Origin: CAVSRC01 sp963730325 | GTDB lineage: Bacteria; Pseudomonadota; Alphaproteobacteria; Rhizobiales; Kaistiaceae | Length of the DNA stretch: 64,000 bases | Reading direction: 5' to 3' | NCBI GenBank assembly: GCA_963730325.1 | Contig: CAVSRC010000011.1 | Coordinates: 1 to 64,000 of the forward strand | Shown: positions 53,353-63,374 of the stretch, in pieces | How the letters are laid out: every line of letters starts with the position of its first letter | Numbering within the stretch: the first letter of the stretch is position 1 | Notes under the pieces: generated by a model | Databases searched by the model: none | What the model was told of the DNA's origin: nothing | The model's input: only the letters and a program-made list of their open reading frames with translations | Position numbers and translations under genes: made by a program

Positions 53353-55350
53353 CTATTTCATGATGCGGCGCACCAGCGCACGCACCAGCGGCGTCGTGCG
53401 CACCTGCCGGATTGCCCGCTCGCGCATGGCCGAATAGATGTGGCGCACCATCGCCGCCCGCGCCCACAGCGAGTTCTCGAAGCGGACGGCGAAGCTCTCC
53501 TCGGTGCTGCGCACGATCCTGGCCACGATGGAATGCTTACCGACGCGCACCAGCACGGTGGTCCCGGCCGGAGCGCCGGCATTGCCCTCGAAGTGGGCGC
53601 CGCTCACCGACATGTCGCGCATGCGGAAGAAGCGCCGCCGTCCGTTTAGGAAGACGCTGGCCACTTCGTCCGCAGCGAAGCGCCCCGACTGGCGCAGCCG
53701 CGGCTGCTCGATGCAGATCAGGCAGAGCAGGAAGAGGACGACGATGTTGTACCAGCTCCACGCCAGCGCCAGCAGCCCCTCGTTCATCAGCAGATAGCGA
53801 TCGGTCAGGGCGAAGGCGTATTCGACCGCGAAGGTGGTCATGACCAGCATCCACAGGAAGAACCTGAGCAGCGGCCATTCGATGAAACGCTGGGAGCGGT
53901 CGCCGCCCTTGGCGGTAACGCTGAATTTGTGGCCGCGCGGGCGCAGCAGGCCGATGAAGACCGCCTTGAGAGCCGCCGGCGCGGTCAGCATCTGCGCCAC
54001 ATCGGTGAGGATGGGCACGACGCGGCCACGCGAGATCCACGCCATGGTCTGCGACTGGAACACGTAGAACGGCAGGAAGATCGCCAGCATCTGGTAAAGC
54101 GAGACCTCGATGGCCTTGATGCCGAAGAGCAGGTAGACCACCGGCACGAACACGCCGACGATCTTGTAGAGATAGACGAAGGACCAGTTGAGGAAGGTCT
54201 CGATCAGGCTGATGCGGTCGATGAGCCCGAGGCCGTTGGCCGCCAGCGGTCCGCTGCGCCCGCGCAGGATCTGCATGAAGCCGAGCGACCAGCGGCCGCG
54301 CTGGGTGACGTATTCCCTCAGGCCCTCCGGTGCCAGACCGAAGCTCAGCGGCTCGTTGAGATAGGCGGTGGTGTAGCCGATCTCCTTGAGGCGCAGCGTG
54401 GTGAGGTAGTCCTCGGTCACCGAGTCGGTGGGAATGCCGCCGATCTGATTCAGTGCATCGCAACGGACGATCGACGACGTGCCGCAGCAGAAGGCGGCAC
54501 CCCAGGCATCCTTGCCCGGCATCACGATGTCGAAGAAGAAGCGCTGCTCGTCGGGCCAGGCACCGGCGATGGCAAGATTGGCCTGGATCGGATCGGGATT
54601 GATGAAATGCTGCGGCGTCTGCACGATGCCGACGGAGGGATCGTGGAACAGGCTCATCGCGCGCGACAGGAAATGCGCGGTGGGCACGAAATCGGCGTCG
54701 AGGATCGAGATGAATTGCGGCGGCTCGGGCAGATCGGCGAGCACGCCGAGGGCGTGATTGATGTTGCCGGCCTTGGCGTGGGCGTTGTCGGGGCGCGTCA
54801 GGTAGCCGGCGCCGAGCCGCTCGCACAGCGCCTTCAGCCAGGGGCGCCTGCCATCGTCGAGAACCCAGGTGCGGAAGTTCGGATAGTCCATGCCGATCGC
54901 GCCGAGGATCGTGTGCTCGAGGATGCGCTGCTCCTCGTTGTAGGTGCAGATCAGCACGTCGATCAGGGGCGCCTTTCCGTCGCGACGTTCCCAGCCCTCG
55001 TGTTCATCCGCCTCGGCGCTGCGGTCGCGCACGCGGCTGAGGAAGAACAGCGAAAGCAGCGCCGAGGTGAGCGCCAGCGTTTCGACGATGAAGAAGCTCC
55101 AGCCGGCCAGCCAGTTCACCGGCTCACTGATCGGCGGCAGGGTGACCTGGTAGCGCCACACCAGATAGCGCAGAAGCAGGACACCGCAGATCGCGGTCAG
55201 CGCGACCCGCGTCAGGCGCCAGTCGGTCGGCACCCACGGAAGCACCGCGAACAGGAACGCCCCGGCGATGAGCGCCGGCGCCATGACCTGCATGAGCGGC
55301 GTGTTAAGCAGCGCCGTCAGGCTGTCGACGATGGCAGGCAGATCGATCAT
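53353..55350 (-). CDS. Membrane GT2 polysaccharide synthase with PilZ-like C-terminus (BgsA-like)
   Basis: 665 residues from ATG 55350. Four N-terminal membrane spans, a family-2 glycosyltransferase domain with LIDVLICTYNEEQRILEHTI, FISILDADFVPT (DxD), SVTEDYLTTLRLKE and TQRGRWSLGFMQ (Q..RW), then more spans and a C-terminal region RRRFFRMRDMSVSGAHFEG like a PilZ c-di-GMP-binding fold. Cellulose, curdlan and rhizobial mixed-linkage glucan synthases share this plan. The gene just upstream encodes a membrane-fusion-like protein, matching the bgsBA order; substrate specificity is inferred only. Confidence 0.85.
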   Translation of the reverse strand: MIDLPAIVDSLTALLNTPLMQVMAPALIAGAFLFAVLPWVPTDWRLTRVALTAICGVLLLRYLVWRYQVTLPPISEPVNWLAGWSFFIVETLALTSALLSLFFLSRVRDRSAEADEHEGWERRDGKAPLIDVLICTYNEEQRILEHTILGAIGMDYPNFRTWVLDDGRRPWLKALCERLGAGYLTRPDNAHAKAGNINHALGVLADLPEPPQFISILDADFVPTAHFLSRAMSLFHDPSVGIVQTPQHFINPDPIQANLAIAGAWPDEQRFFFDIVMPGKDAWGAAFCCGTSSIVRCDALNQIGGIPTDSVTEDYLTTLRLKEIGYTTAYLNEPLSFGLAPEGLREYVTQRGRWSLGFMQILRGRSGPLAANGLGLIDRISLIETFLNWSFVYLYKIVGVFVPVVYLLFGIKAIEVSLYQMLAIFLPFYVFQSQTMAWISRGRVVPILTDVAQMLTAPAALKAVFIGLLRPRGHKFSVTAKGGDRSQRFIEWPLLRFFLWMLVMTTFAVEYAFALTDRYLLMNEGLLALAWSWYNIVVLFLLCLICIEQPRLRQSGRFAADEVASVFLNGRRRFFRMRDMSVSGAHFEGNAGAPAGTTVLVRVGKHSIVARIVRSTEESFAVRFENSLWARAAMVRHIYSAMRERAIRQVRTTPLVRALVRRIMK

Positions 55351-55358
55351 GGTGCCGC

Positions 55359-56309
55359 TCAGCGCGCCCGGCTGCCGAAAACGACGGTGCCGCGCCGGCC
55401 GACGGCGCAATCCTCGACCGCGCCGAGATCGGGCAGCGACACGCGCACGCGGTAGGCCTGGGTGTCGGCGCGGAACGGCATGATTGCGTAGTCGCCGCCG
55501 GTTGCAGCGGCATGTCCGAGAAGATTGCCGACCGTGCCGCGGTGGAAATGATCGCTGCCGTAGAAACTGAAACGGGCCGGCATGCCCGGCTGCAGCTTGT
55601 CGTAGGTGCCTTCCGACACGGTGGCGACGATGCTCGTGGCCGAACAGCCGACAATGCGCGCAATGACGTCGCCCTTGTCGACCAGATCGCCGGAGTCGAC
55701 GCGCACGTCCCAGACCTTGCCGTCGGCGTTCGAGACCACCGCGGCATCGCTATCCGAACCCGCCGGGCTTTCGATCAGGGCCAGGGGGACGCCGCGGGCA
55801 ACCAACCTGCCGATGGTCAGTTGGCCGTTCCTGAACACACCGGACAGCGGAGACTCGACGAGATGGACCGGCGCATCGACGAAGGCTTCGTCGCTCACCA
55901 GCGTCGTCACGCGCTGCAGCGGGACCAGCCCGACCGCGACGAGGATGGCGGTGCCGGCAAACGTCTTGAAGATGCGGCTCGCCCAGGACGGCTTGTATTT
56001 GAGCTCGGACCCGGCGGCGGCGCCCAGCGTGCGCGGGCCGTCCGACCCCGTTGCTGCCGGCAGCGCTGTTGCAATACCGCCCTCCACTTCGGCGGCTTCG
56101 TCGAGCAGCGCGAATGCCTGCTCGATCATGCCCTGGAGTTCGCGGACGTCCTTGCGCTCGCCGCTATCGGGCGCGGCCGTGCGGTGGCGGGGCAGGACGA
56201 CGCTCGTCCTGGCCTCGGTTCCGGATTCCGGTTCGGTCGGCGGAACGTTGCGTGGAAGCTCGGCCACGCCAACATCCCGCGCGGTCGTCTTGAGCGCCTT
56301 CATGGCCAT
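55359..56309 (-). CDS. HlyD/membrane-fusion-like protein, partner of the glycan synthase (BgsB-like)
   Basis: 316 residues from ATG 56309. A long cytoplasmic N-terminal part rich in Pro/Glu (DSGERKDVRELQGMIEQAFA), one membrane anchor (IFKTFAGTAILVAVGLVPLQ) and a periplasmic part with biotinyl-lipoyl-like strands (SDEAFVDAPVHLVESPLSGV; ADGKVWDVRVDSGDLVDKGD). This is the periplasmic-adaptor plan of BgsB and of alginate Alg44-type proteins. Eight bases separate it from the synthase gene. Likely guides the polymer through the periplasm. Confidence 0.8.
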   Translation of the reverse strand: MAMKALKTTARDVGVAELPRNVPPTEPESGTEARTSVVLPRHRTAAPDSGERKDVRELQGMIEQAFALLDEAAEVEGGIATALPAATGSDGPRTLGAAAGSELKYKPSWASRIFKTFAGTAILVAVGLVPLQRVTTLVSDEAFVDAPVHLVESPLSGVFRNGQLTIGRLVARGVPLALIESPAGSDSDAAVVSNADGKVWDVRVDSGDLVDKGDVIARIVGCSATSIVATVSEGTYDKLQPGMPARFSFYGSDHFHRGTVGNLLGHAAATGGDYAIMPFRADTQAYRVRVSLPDLGAVEDCAVGRRGTVVFGSRAR

Positions 56310-56456
56310 GCGCAAACCTCGCGGAGCGACATCATTCGCTCACGCCAACGATAGGCTGCAGAAAATGCCAAGGGGTTGCGGCGTTCCGGTTCGCGAGACG
56401 AAATTGGCGGCGAGGCTTAATGCCGGCCTAATCGAACCCGGCAAAATGCCGTCAAA

Positions 56457-56906
56457 TCAGGCCTTCTTCTCCCAGCGCCCGCGCTCCGACTGCTGCCAGT
56501 AGGTGGCGTCGTGGCCGGCCTCTTTCGCCGCCTTCCAGGCCGCCCGCGCCTGATCGACGGCGTCCGGATCGTTGCCGTCGAAGAGCCGCACCACGCGCGT
56601 GTAGGCACCGTAGTCGGGTATGTCGGCGCCGTCGGCGAGGAAGCGCACTTGCGCCCCGTTGGGGTTGTCGTCGTCGGTGGTCAGCCACACCGGCTGGGCA
56701 GCCGCGTGGCCGTCCTTGATGGTGCCATGCGGCAGGAAGCCGTCGTCACGCCCGGTCCACAGATGGGCATCGAGCGCGTCGCGCCGTTCCTCCGAACCCA
56801 CCTGCACCACCGCCCGCCACTTCCGCTCAAGGCACTTCTCAAGCAACTCGGGCAGCACCCGCTCCAGCGGCTGGCTCATCAGGTGGTAGAAAAGGACCTC
56901 GGTCAT
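56457..56906 (-). CDS. holC: DNA polymerase III chi subunit
   Basis: 149 residues from ATG 56906, overlapping the pepA stop as ATGA. TEVLFYHLMSQPLERVLPEL, HLWTGRDDGFLPHGT and VRLFDGNDPDAVDQARAAWK, YWQQSERGRWEKK follow chi. Chi links the clamp loader to SSB. Pairing with pepA is frequent in proteobacteria. Confidence 0.93.
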   Translation of the reverse strand: MTEVLFYHLMSQPLERVLPELLEKCLERKWRAVVQVGSEERRDALDAHLWTGRDDGFLPHGTIKDGHAAAQPVWLTTDDDNPNGAQVRFLADGADIPDYGAYTRVVRLFDGNDPDAVDQARAAWKAAKEAGHDATYWQQSERGRWEKKA

Positions 56907-58405
56907 CACCGCTCGTAGTGGTCGGCGACCAGCCGGTCGAGCAGGCGCACGCCCCAGCCCGACGCCCAGGAGCGGTTCACCTCGCTCTGCGGCGAGCCGA
57001 AGCCGGTGCCGGCGATATCGAGATGGACCCAGGGCGTGTCCTTGACGAAGCGCTTGATGAAATGCGCCGCGGTGATCGAGCCGGCGTCGCGCCCGCCGGC
57101 GTTCTTGACGTTGGCGAACTTCGAATCGATCTGCCTGTCGTATTCCTTGCCAAGCGGCATGCGCCAGACGCGCTCGCCGGTCGCCTCGCCGGCGGCGGAG
57201 AGCGCCGCGGCCATCGCATCCTCGGTGGCATACATGCCGGCGTAGTGGTGGCCGAGCGCAATGATGACGGCGCCGGTCAGCGTCGCCAGATCGATCATGA
57301 ATTTCGGCTTGAAACGTTCCTCGGTGTAGGCGACCGCGTCGGCGAGCACCAGCCGCCCTTCCGCGTCGGTGTTGATGATCTCGATGGTGCGGCCGGTCAT
57401 GGCGGTGACGATGTCACCCGGCCGCTGGGCGGCGCCGTCGGGCATGTTCTCGACCACGCCGATGACGCCGACGGCGTTGACCTTGGCCTTGCGCCCGGCG
57501 AGCGCCCGCATCAGCCCGGTGACGGCGGCGGCGCCGGCCATGTCGCCCTTCATGTCCTCCATGCCGCCGGCCGGCTTGATCGAGATGCCGCCGGTGTCGA
57601 AGACGACGCCCTTGCCGATGAAGGCGACCGGCTGGTCCTTGGCGCGGCCGCCGTTCCAGCGCATCACCACCAGGCGCGGCGGACGCGCCGAGCCCTGCGC
57701 CACGCCAAGCAGGGCGCGCATGCCGCGCTTCTTCATCTCGGCTTCGGTCAGCACCTCGACCACGACGCCGAGGTCCTTCAGCCCCCGCGCCCGTTCGGCG
57801 AACTCGACGGGGCCGAGAACGTTCGGCGGCTCATTGACGAGGTCGCGCGCCATCAGCACGCCGTCGGCGATGGCATTGCGGCTAGTCCAAGCGGCGCGGA
57901 CGCCGGCGAGATCGGCGACCCGGATGGTCACCGCCACCGGCTCCTTGCGGGCGCCGTTGCCGTTGTCGTCGTCGCCGTTCGTCTTGTAGTTGTCGAAGGC
58001 ATAGGCGCGCAGCCTGATACCGAGTGCGAAATCCGCGGCCGCGGCCCTGCCCAGGCGGCGACCGTCGGGCCGCTCGAAGAGGACCGTCACCGCCTTGGCC
58101 TTGCCCAGGGCGCCGGCGGCGGCACCGCCGAGATCGAGCCAGTCCTTTTCCCCGATCTCGCTCGGATCGCCGGTCGCCAGCAGAATCAGCCGGTCGAAAT
58201 CGGCGCCGGCGGGCGCCAGCAGGTCGAGAATCGCCTTCGCCTTGCCGGAATACCCGGCCGCCGCGGCGGCTCGCGCGATTTCCGCTTCCAGCCCGAGCCC
58301 GCGTGCCTGGGGTCCGAGGGTGAGGTCCGGGCCGACCAGAGCGAGGACGGTTCCGGCCAGTTTGGGGGTCGGCTTGGCAAAATCGATGCGGGCAAGGTCG
58401 GTCAT
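56906..58405 (-). CDS. pepA: Leucyl aminopeptidase (M17)
   Basis: 499 residues. Cytosolic, dizinc aminopeptidase; C-terminal catalytic domain contains FIGKGVVFDTGGISIKP, GDMAGAAAV and the signature NTDAEGRLVLADAVAYTEER with metal-binding Asp/Glu. The N-terminal macro-like domain is normal. The family also binds DNA in E. coli. First gene of pepA-holC; divergent from lptF across 158 bp. Confidence 0.96.
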   Translation of the reverse strand: MTDLARIDFAKPTPKLAGTVLALVGPDLTLGPQARGLGLEAEIARAAAAAGYSGKAKAILDLLAPAGADFDRLILLATGDPSEIGEKDWLDLGGAAAGALGKAKAVTVLFERPDGRRLGRAAAADFALGIRLRAYAFDNYKTNGDDDNGNGARKEPVAVTIRVADLAGVRAAWTSRNAIADGVLMARDLVNEPPNVLGPVEFAERARGLKDLGVVVEVLTEAEMKKRGMRALLGVAQGSARPPRLVVMRWNGGRAKDQPVAFIGKGVVFDTGGISIKPAGGMEDMKGDMAGAAAVTGLMRALAGRKAKVNAVGVIGVVENMPDGAAQRPGDIVTAMTGRTIEIINTDAEGRLVLADAVAYTEERFKPKFMIDLATLTGAVIIALGHHYAGMYATEDAMAAALSAAGEATGERVWRMPLGKEYDRQIDSKFANVKNAGGRDAGSITAAHFIKRFVKDTPWVHLDIAGTGFGSPQSEVNRSWASGWGVRLLDRLVADHYER

Positions 58406-58563
58406 GACGGGTGGGCCTCACTCAAAAAGGGCGGATTTCAGCGGTCACGATAGCAGACCGCGCGCCGCCGGGCATGTATTCTCGGTTGCGCGCGGCCGGC
58501 CTGTTGCGCAATGCAGCAATCCCACCATAATCGCGGTCGGCGATATCGGCCCCGAAGGCGCGC

Positions 58564-59751
58564 ATGAAGCTCATAGAGCGCTACATTTTCCAGAAGATCG
58601 CCGGGGCCACAACGATGACGTTCGTGGCGCTGGGGACCATGGTTTGGCTGTCGCAGGCGCTGCGCCAGTTCGATCTGGTCACCGCCAACGGTCAGACGGT
58701 GTGGACCTTCCTCTACGTGTCGGCGCTGCTGGTGCCGGCACTGGTGACCATCGTGCTGCCGGTGGCGCTGCTGATCGCCGTGATCTACGCCTTCATCCAT
58801 CTCAACGGCGATTCGGAACTCCAGGTCGTCAACGCCAGCGGCGCGGCGCAGATAACCGTCCTGCGCCCGGTGCTCATGATCGGGGTCGTCGTCACGCTCA
58901 TGGTCGCCGCGATGTCGCTCTATTTCGCGCCGCTGTCGCTGCGCGCCTGGCAGACGCTCATCACCAATGTGCGCGGCGACATCCTGACAACGATCCTGCA
59001 GCCGGGACAGTTCATGCAGCCGGTTGCCGGGCTCACCATCCACATCCGCAGCCGCGATCCGGACGGCACGCTGCACGGCATCTTCGTTTCCGACGATCGC
59101 GAATTGTCGCAGACCTCCACCTACCTCGCCGAGCGCGGCGCCATCATCAACAACACGCTCGGCGTGTTCATGATCATGAACAACGGCACCATCCAGCAGC
59201 GCAGCAAGGACGATCAGTCGATCTCGATGATCGAGTTCTCGAACTACGCCTTCGACCTGTCCTCGTTCAGCAGCAGCAACGCGACGCCGCAGCTGCATCC
59301 CGCCGAGCAAAGCACCGCCTATCTGTTCAATCCCGATCCCAACGATCGCTATTTCCGCCAATATCCCGGGAAGTTCCGGGCGGAACTGCATAATCGGCTG
59401 TCCTCGCCGCTCTACGGCCTGCTTTTCGCCGTGCTGCCGCTGGTCTTTCTCGGTCAGGCCGAATCGCCGCGGCAAAGCCGCGCGGCGAGCGTGACCATGG
59501 CGGTGGTCATCACGACGGCTCTGCGCGCTTTCGGGGTCTTCCTGCCAAACCTCGCCGAGACAAGCACGCTCGCCATCTGGCTGATGTATGCGATCCCGCT
59601 TGGCGGCGTCCTCATCGCCTCGCTGCTGGTGCTGACCGGGCGCCAGCTCAGGCCGCCCGAAGCGATCATCGCCGTCGCCGAGATGATGTTCGCGCGCGCC
59701 AGCGGCATGCTGCGCAGCGACACCACGGCGACGGCCGGAGGGGCCCGCTAG
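58564..59751 (+). CDS. lptF: LPS export permease LptF
   Basis: 395 residues of the YjgP/YjgQ family. Three N-terminal spans begin with IERYIFQKIAGATTMTFVAL, a periplasmic beta-jellyroll insert (residues about 150-270) follows, and the C-terminal spans end with LAIWLMYAIPLGGVLIASLL. With LptG it forms the transmembrane part of the LptB2FG complex that moves LPS from the inner membrane to LptC. First gene of a three-gene operon, 5 bp before lptG. Confidence 0.93.
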   Translation: MKLIERYIFQKIAGATTMTFVALGTMVWLSQALRQFDLVTANGQTVWTFLYVSALLVPALVTIVLPVALLIAVIYAFIHLNGDSELQVVNASGAAQITVLRPVLMIGVVVTLMVAAMSLYFAPLSLRAWQTLITNVRGDILTTILQPGQFMQPVAGLTIHIRSRDPDGTLHGIFVSDDRELSQTSTYLAERGAIINNTLGVFMIMNNGTIQQRSKDDQSISMIEFSNYAFDLSSFSSSNATPQLHPAEQSTAYLFNPDPNDRYFRQYPGKFRAELHNRLSSPLYGLLFAVLPLVFLGQAESPRQSRAASVTMAVVITTALRAFGVFLPNLAETSTLAIWLMYAIPLGGVLIASLLVLTGRQLRPPEAIIAVAEMMFARASGMLRSDTTATAGGAR

Positions 59752-59756
59752 ACACG

Positions 59757-60848
59757 ATGTTCGGCCATACCCTCTCGTTCTATTTCGCGCGTCATTTCGC
59801 CAAGATGGTCATCTCCATCTTCATGCTGGGCTTCCTGCTGATCACGGTCGTCACCTACATCGAGTTCTTCAATCGCGCCTTCATGGGCGACTATACCGGC
59901 GGCTTCACCCTGGCGCTGGTCGCCCTCTTCCGCGTGCCGAGCGTGACCGAGGACGCCCTGCCCTTCGCCGTCCTCTACGGTTCGATCGCCGCCTTCGTCG
60001 TCGCCAACCGGCGGCTCGAAGTGGTGGTGGCGCGTGCCGCCGGGGTGTCCGCGGTGCAGTTTCTGCTGCCCGCCTGCGTGGTCGGCCTCATCATCGGGAT
60101 CGCCGGAACGACCATCTACAATCCACTGGCGGCCGGCCTGCTCAACTGGTCGAACCAGCTCACCCTGCAGGTCCTGCCGCAAGGTCACCGGCCGGCGACG
60201 GACCATCACGGGGCGGTCTGGGTGCGTCAGGCGACCAGCGACACCGAATCGATTGTCGGCGCCCCCCAATCCTTCGACGACGGCCTCGGTCTCATCGGGG
60301 TGACCGCCTATGTGTTCTACCCGGGCGGGAAGTTCCGTGAGCGAATCGACGCAGACCGGGGTCACTACGAGCCCGGCCTGTGGCGGCTGACGGACGCCAC
60401 GGTGACGGCCCCCGATTCCGTGCCGCACAAGGTGGCGGTCTACAATCTGCCCACGAATTTGTCCGCAGAAGAGGTCAAGAGAACCTTCTTACAGCTTGAT
60501 TCTGTTTCGTTTTGGTCGCTTCCCGCCCTGGCCGCTTCGGCCCAGCGGGCCGGTGTGCCCGACAACCGGTTTCTGCTACAGTACAACGTGCTCTTGTCCA
60601 GACCGATCCTGCTCCTCGCCATGGTGCTGATCGCTGCCAATGTTTCCTTGAGATTCTCCCGTTCCCGGGACGTCGGATGGATGATTATTGCTGGCGTGGG
60701 AGTGGGCTTCATGCTTTATGTTCTCATGAAGATTGCGTGGGATTTGGGCAGTGGTGGAATCGTGCCTCCGCCACTGGCCGCTTGGCTGCCAGCGGGTGTG
60801 GCAACCTTGTTCGGTATAACGGTTCTGTTGCATCTGGAGGACGGATGA
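59757..60848 (+). CDS. lptG: LPS export permease LptG
   Basis: 363 residues, second half-transporter. LSFYFARHFAKMVISIFMLG with FNRAFMGDYTGGF, FFLP spans and the jellyroll insert, and RSRDVGWMIIAGVGVGFMLY near the end. Standard LptG length. It overlaps lptD by 4 bp (ATGA). Partner of LptF. Confidence 0.93.
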   Translation: MFGHTLSFYFARHFAKMVISIFMLGFLLITVVTYIEFFNRAFMGDYTGGFTLALVALFRVPSVTEDALPFAVLYGSIAAFVVANRRLEVVVARAAGVSAVQFLLPACVVGLIIGIAGTTIYNPLAAGLLNWSNQLTLQVLPQGHRPATDHHGAVWVRQATSDTESIVGAPQSFDDGLGLIGVTAYVFYPGGKFRERIDADRGHYEPGLWRLTDATVTAPDSVPHKVAVYNLPTNLSAEEVKRTFLQLDSVSFWSLPALAASAQRAGVPDNRFLLQYNVLLSRPILLLAMVLIAANVSLRFSRSRDVGWMIIAGVGVGFMLYVLMKIAWDLGSGGIVPPPLAAWLPAGVATLFGITVLLHLEDG

Positions 60849-63238
60849 ACGGGGCGGCGACCAGCGTCGCTGTAGGGGGTTGGCCCGGCCGTTTCGGCCG
60901 GGGCCTGATGCGCGTCGCACTGGCTGCGGTGCTGCTCGGCCTCGCCGTGCCCACGGTCGGCATCGCCGCCGTCGGCGACGCGATGATGGCCGCTCCCCCG
61001 TCGGTCGCTCCCGGCGAGCGCATGCTGGTCGAGTCCGATCAGCTGGTCTACGACTACGACCGCAACACCGTTTCCGCCGTCGGCAATGTGAAGATCTACT
61101 ACGGCGGCTACACGCTCGAAGCCGAGAAGGTCATCTACAACAAGTCGAGCGGCCGCCTGATCGCGCAGGGCCACGTCAAGCTGGTCGATCCGACAGGCTC
61201 GGCGGTCTACAGCGACTACATCGACATCACCGACGACTTCCGCGACGGCTTCATCCAGTCGCTGCGGGTCGATGCCGCCAATCACACGCATTTCGGCGCC
61301 TCCAGCGCCGAGCACGGCGCCGACAAGACGACGTTCAACGACGGCAGCTACACCGCCTGCGAACCGTGCAAGAACAACCCCGACAAGCCTCCGCTGTGGA
61401 ACGTGAAGGCCACCAAGATCGTGGTCGACCACAAGGAGCACATGGTCTACTTCACCAACGCCAAGCTCGAATTCATGGGCCTGCCGCTGGCCTGGGTGCC
61501 CTACTTCGCGGCGCCCGATCCGACCGTGAAGCGCAAGTCGGGCTTCCTGGCCCCCAATTTCGGCTATGCCGAGAAACTCGGCTTCTACGGGTCGCTGCCC
61601 TACTACTGGGCGATTGCCCCCAACATGGACGTCACCTTCTCGCCGACCTACCTCGCGCGTCAGGGATTCCTGGGGCAGCTTGAGTTTCGCCACCGCCTGT
61701 CGAACGGCCAGTATGCGGTGCACATGGCAGGCATCAGCCAGACGGATCCGGGGGCCTTCGGGCTGGCGCCCGGCAACCGGACCCTGCGCGGTGCCATCAA
61801 CACCACCGGCCAGATCAATCTCTCGCGGGACTGGACCTTTGGCTGGAACGGCACGCTTCTGTCGGACCGGACCTTCACGCGCGACTACGGCGTCATCAAC
61901 GGCGATGTCGAGGGGACGGAGTCGACCGTCTACCTGACCGGGCTGAGGGACCGCAATTTCTTCGAGGCCCGCGGGTCCTACTATCAGGTCCTCACCAGCC
62001 AGGCAGGGATGACCCCGGCGGCGGCGGCGCGCTTCAACCAGGATCGCCAGCCGATCGTGGGAGAGATCGACAGCAAGAAATACGCCGACCACTCGGTATT
62101 CGGCGGCGAGGTGTCGCTCACCACCAACGTGACGGCGCTCACCCGCGGCGAAGACGACACGTTCATGTACGGCGGCGTGGCGCCGACCTATTTCGCCGGC
62201 ACGGCGGGCGACTACATCCGCGCCACCAAGCAGCTCGACTGGCAGCGGCGGTTCATCGGGCCGATGGGCCAGGTCATCACGCCCTTCGCCTATGTGCGCG
62301 GCGATGCGTTCTATCTGAACGACCAGACGGCCGCGGCGATCTCGGCTGGATTGACACCCAATTCCACTGCCTTCCGCTTCACGCCGGCCGTTGGCATCGA
62401 CTGGAGCCTGCCGATCCTGGTGCAGGACGCACATTCCACCAACATCATCGAGCCGCGGGCGCAGTTGATCGTGCGGCCGGACGAAATGCATGCCGGCACG
62501 CTGCCCAACAACGACGCGCAGAGCCTGGTGTTCGACGTGTCGAACCTGTTCGACCACGACAAGTTTTCGGGCTTCGACCGCGTCGAGGGCGGCACCCGGC
62601 TGAACCTCGGCGTTCACTACAACGGCACCTTCGACAACGGCGCCTCGGTCGACGCGACGTTCGGCCAGTCGTTCCAGCTCGCCGGCACCAACCCCTATGC
62701 GACGCCGGACATTGCCGGAACCGGCGGGGCCGTGGCGGGGCTGTCGAGCGGCTTGTCCGGTCTTGAAACGGCCCAGTCCGACTATGTCGCCGGTGCTACC
62801 GTCGATACCGGCCTCGGGCCGCGCATCACCGCCAACGGGCGTTTCGACAATTCGGATTTCGCGATCAATCGCGGTGAGATCGAGGCAACCGCGGCGCTTG
62901 GGCCGGTCAGCGCCTCGGCCGCCTATCTCTTCCTGAGGAACAATCCCTATAACCCGACGCTGGGCTCGGCCTCGGTCCTGCGCGGCGCCGGCTCGGTCAA
63001 CCTCACCGACAACTGGCGTACGTTCGGTTCGGTGATCTACGACATCAAGAACGACACGATCGCCGGCGAGGGTCTCGGTCTCGCCTTCGACAACGATTGC
63101 CTGACCTTCTCGGTCGCCTACAACGAAACGCGCGCGGGCTATACCGACCTGCCAAGTCGCTGGCTCACCTTCCGCCTGCAGCTCCGCACCCTCGGCGACA
63201 CCTCGTACCAGACCAACCTGGCCAGCGGGGTCAACTGA
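60845..63238 (+). CDS. lptD: LPS-assembly outer membrane protein LptD
   Basis: 797 residues from ATG 60845. Signal region MRVALAAVLLGLAVPTVGIA; periplasmic jellyroll (SDQLVYDYDRNTVSAVGNVK; GQGHVKLVDPTGSAV), the NAKLEFMGLPLAWVPYFAAP motif, then a large beta-barrel. Cysteines (TACEPCKNNPDKP near 170 and NDCLTFSVAY near the end) are placed for the disulfides needed in LptD folding. The C-terminus LQLRTLGDTSYQTNL closes the barrel. Completes LptF-LptG-LptD. Confidence 0.95.
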   Translation: MNGAATSVAVGGWPGRFGRGLMRVALAAVLLGLAVPTVGIAAVGDAMMAAPPSVAPGERMLVESDQLVYDYDRNTVSAVGNVKIYYGGYTLEAEKVIYNKSSGRLIAQGHVKLVDPTGSAVYSDYIDITDDFRDGFIQSLRVDAANHTHFGASSAEHGADKTTFNDGSYTACEPCKNNPDKPPLWNVKATKIVVDHKEHMVYFTNAKLEFMGLPLAWVPYFAAPDPTVKRKSGFLAPNFGYAEKLGFYGSLPYYWAIAPNMDVTFSPTYLARQGFLGQLEFRHRLSNGQYAVHMAGISQTDPGAFGLAPGNRTLRGAINTTGQINLSRDWTFGWNGTLLSDRTFTRDYGVINGDVEGTESTVYLTGLRDRNFFEARGSYYQVLTSQAGMTPAAAARFNQDRQPIVGEIDSKKYADHSVFGGEVSLTTNVTALTRGEDDTFMYGGVAPTYFAGTAGDYIRATKQLDWQRRFIGPMGQVITPFAYVRGDAFYLNDQTAAAISAGLTPNSTAFRFTPAVGIDWSLPILVQDAHSTNIIEPRAQLIVRPDEMHAGTLPNNDAQSLVFDVSNLFDHDKFSGFDRVEGGTRLNLGVHYNGTFDNGASVDATFGQSFQLAGTNPYATPDIAGTGGAVAGLSSGLSGLETAQSDYVAGATVDTGLGPRITANGRFDNSDFAINRGEIEATAALGPVSASAAYLFLRNNPYNPTLGSASVLRGAGSVNLTDNWRTFGSVIYDIKNDTIAGEGLGLAFDNDCLTFSVAYNETRAGYTDLPSRWLTFRLQLRTLGDTSYQTNLASGVN

Positions 63239-63247
63239 CGGTTTGTG

Positions 63248-63266
63248 GGGTGCAGCACCCTTTTTT
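63248..63266 (+). terminator. Short hairpin plus T-run after lptD
   Basis: GGGTG-CAG-CACCC followed by six T residues. The stem is only 5 bp, so it may only partly uncouple surA from lptD transcription. Confidence 0.55.
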
Positions 63267-63374
63267 AGCCAGATTCGGCGCAATGATGCGGCTCCACCGC
63301 GTCCGGCAGATATCGTCTGACGCTTCAACGTCGTGCTTTCATCGCTGCCGTGCCCCGGCGGCGATTTCCGGGGA

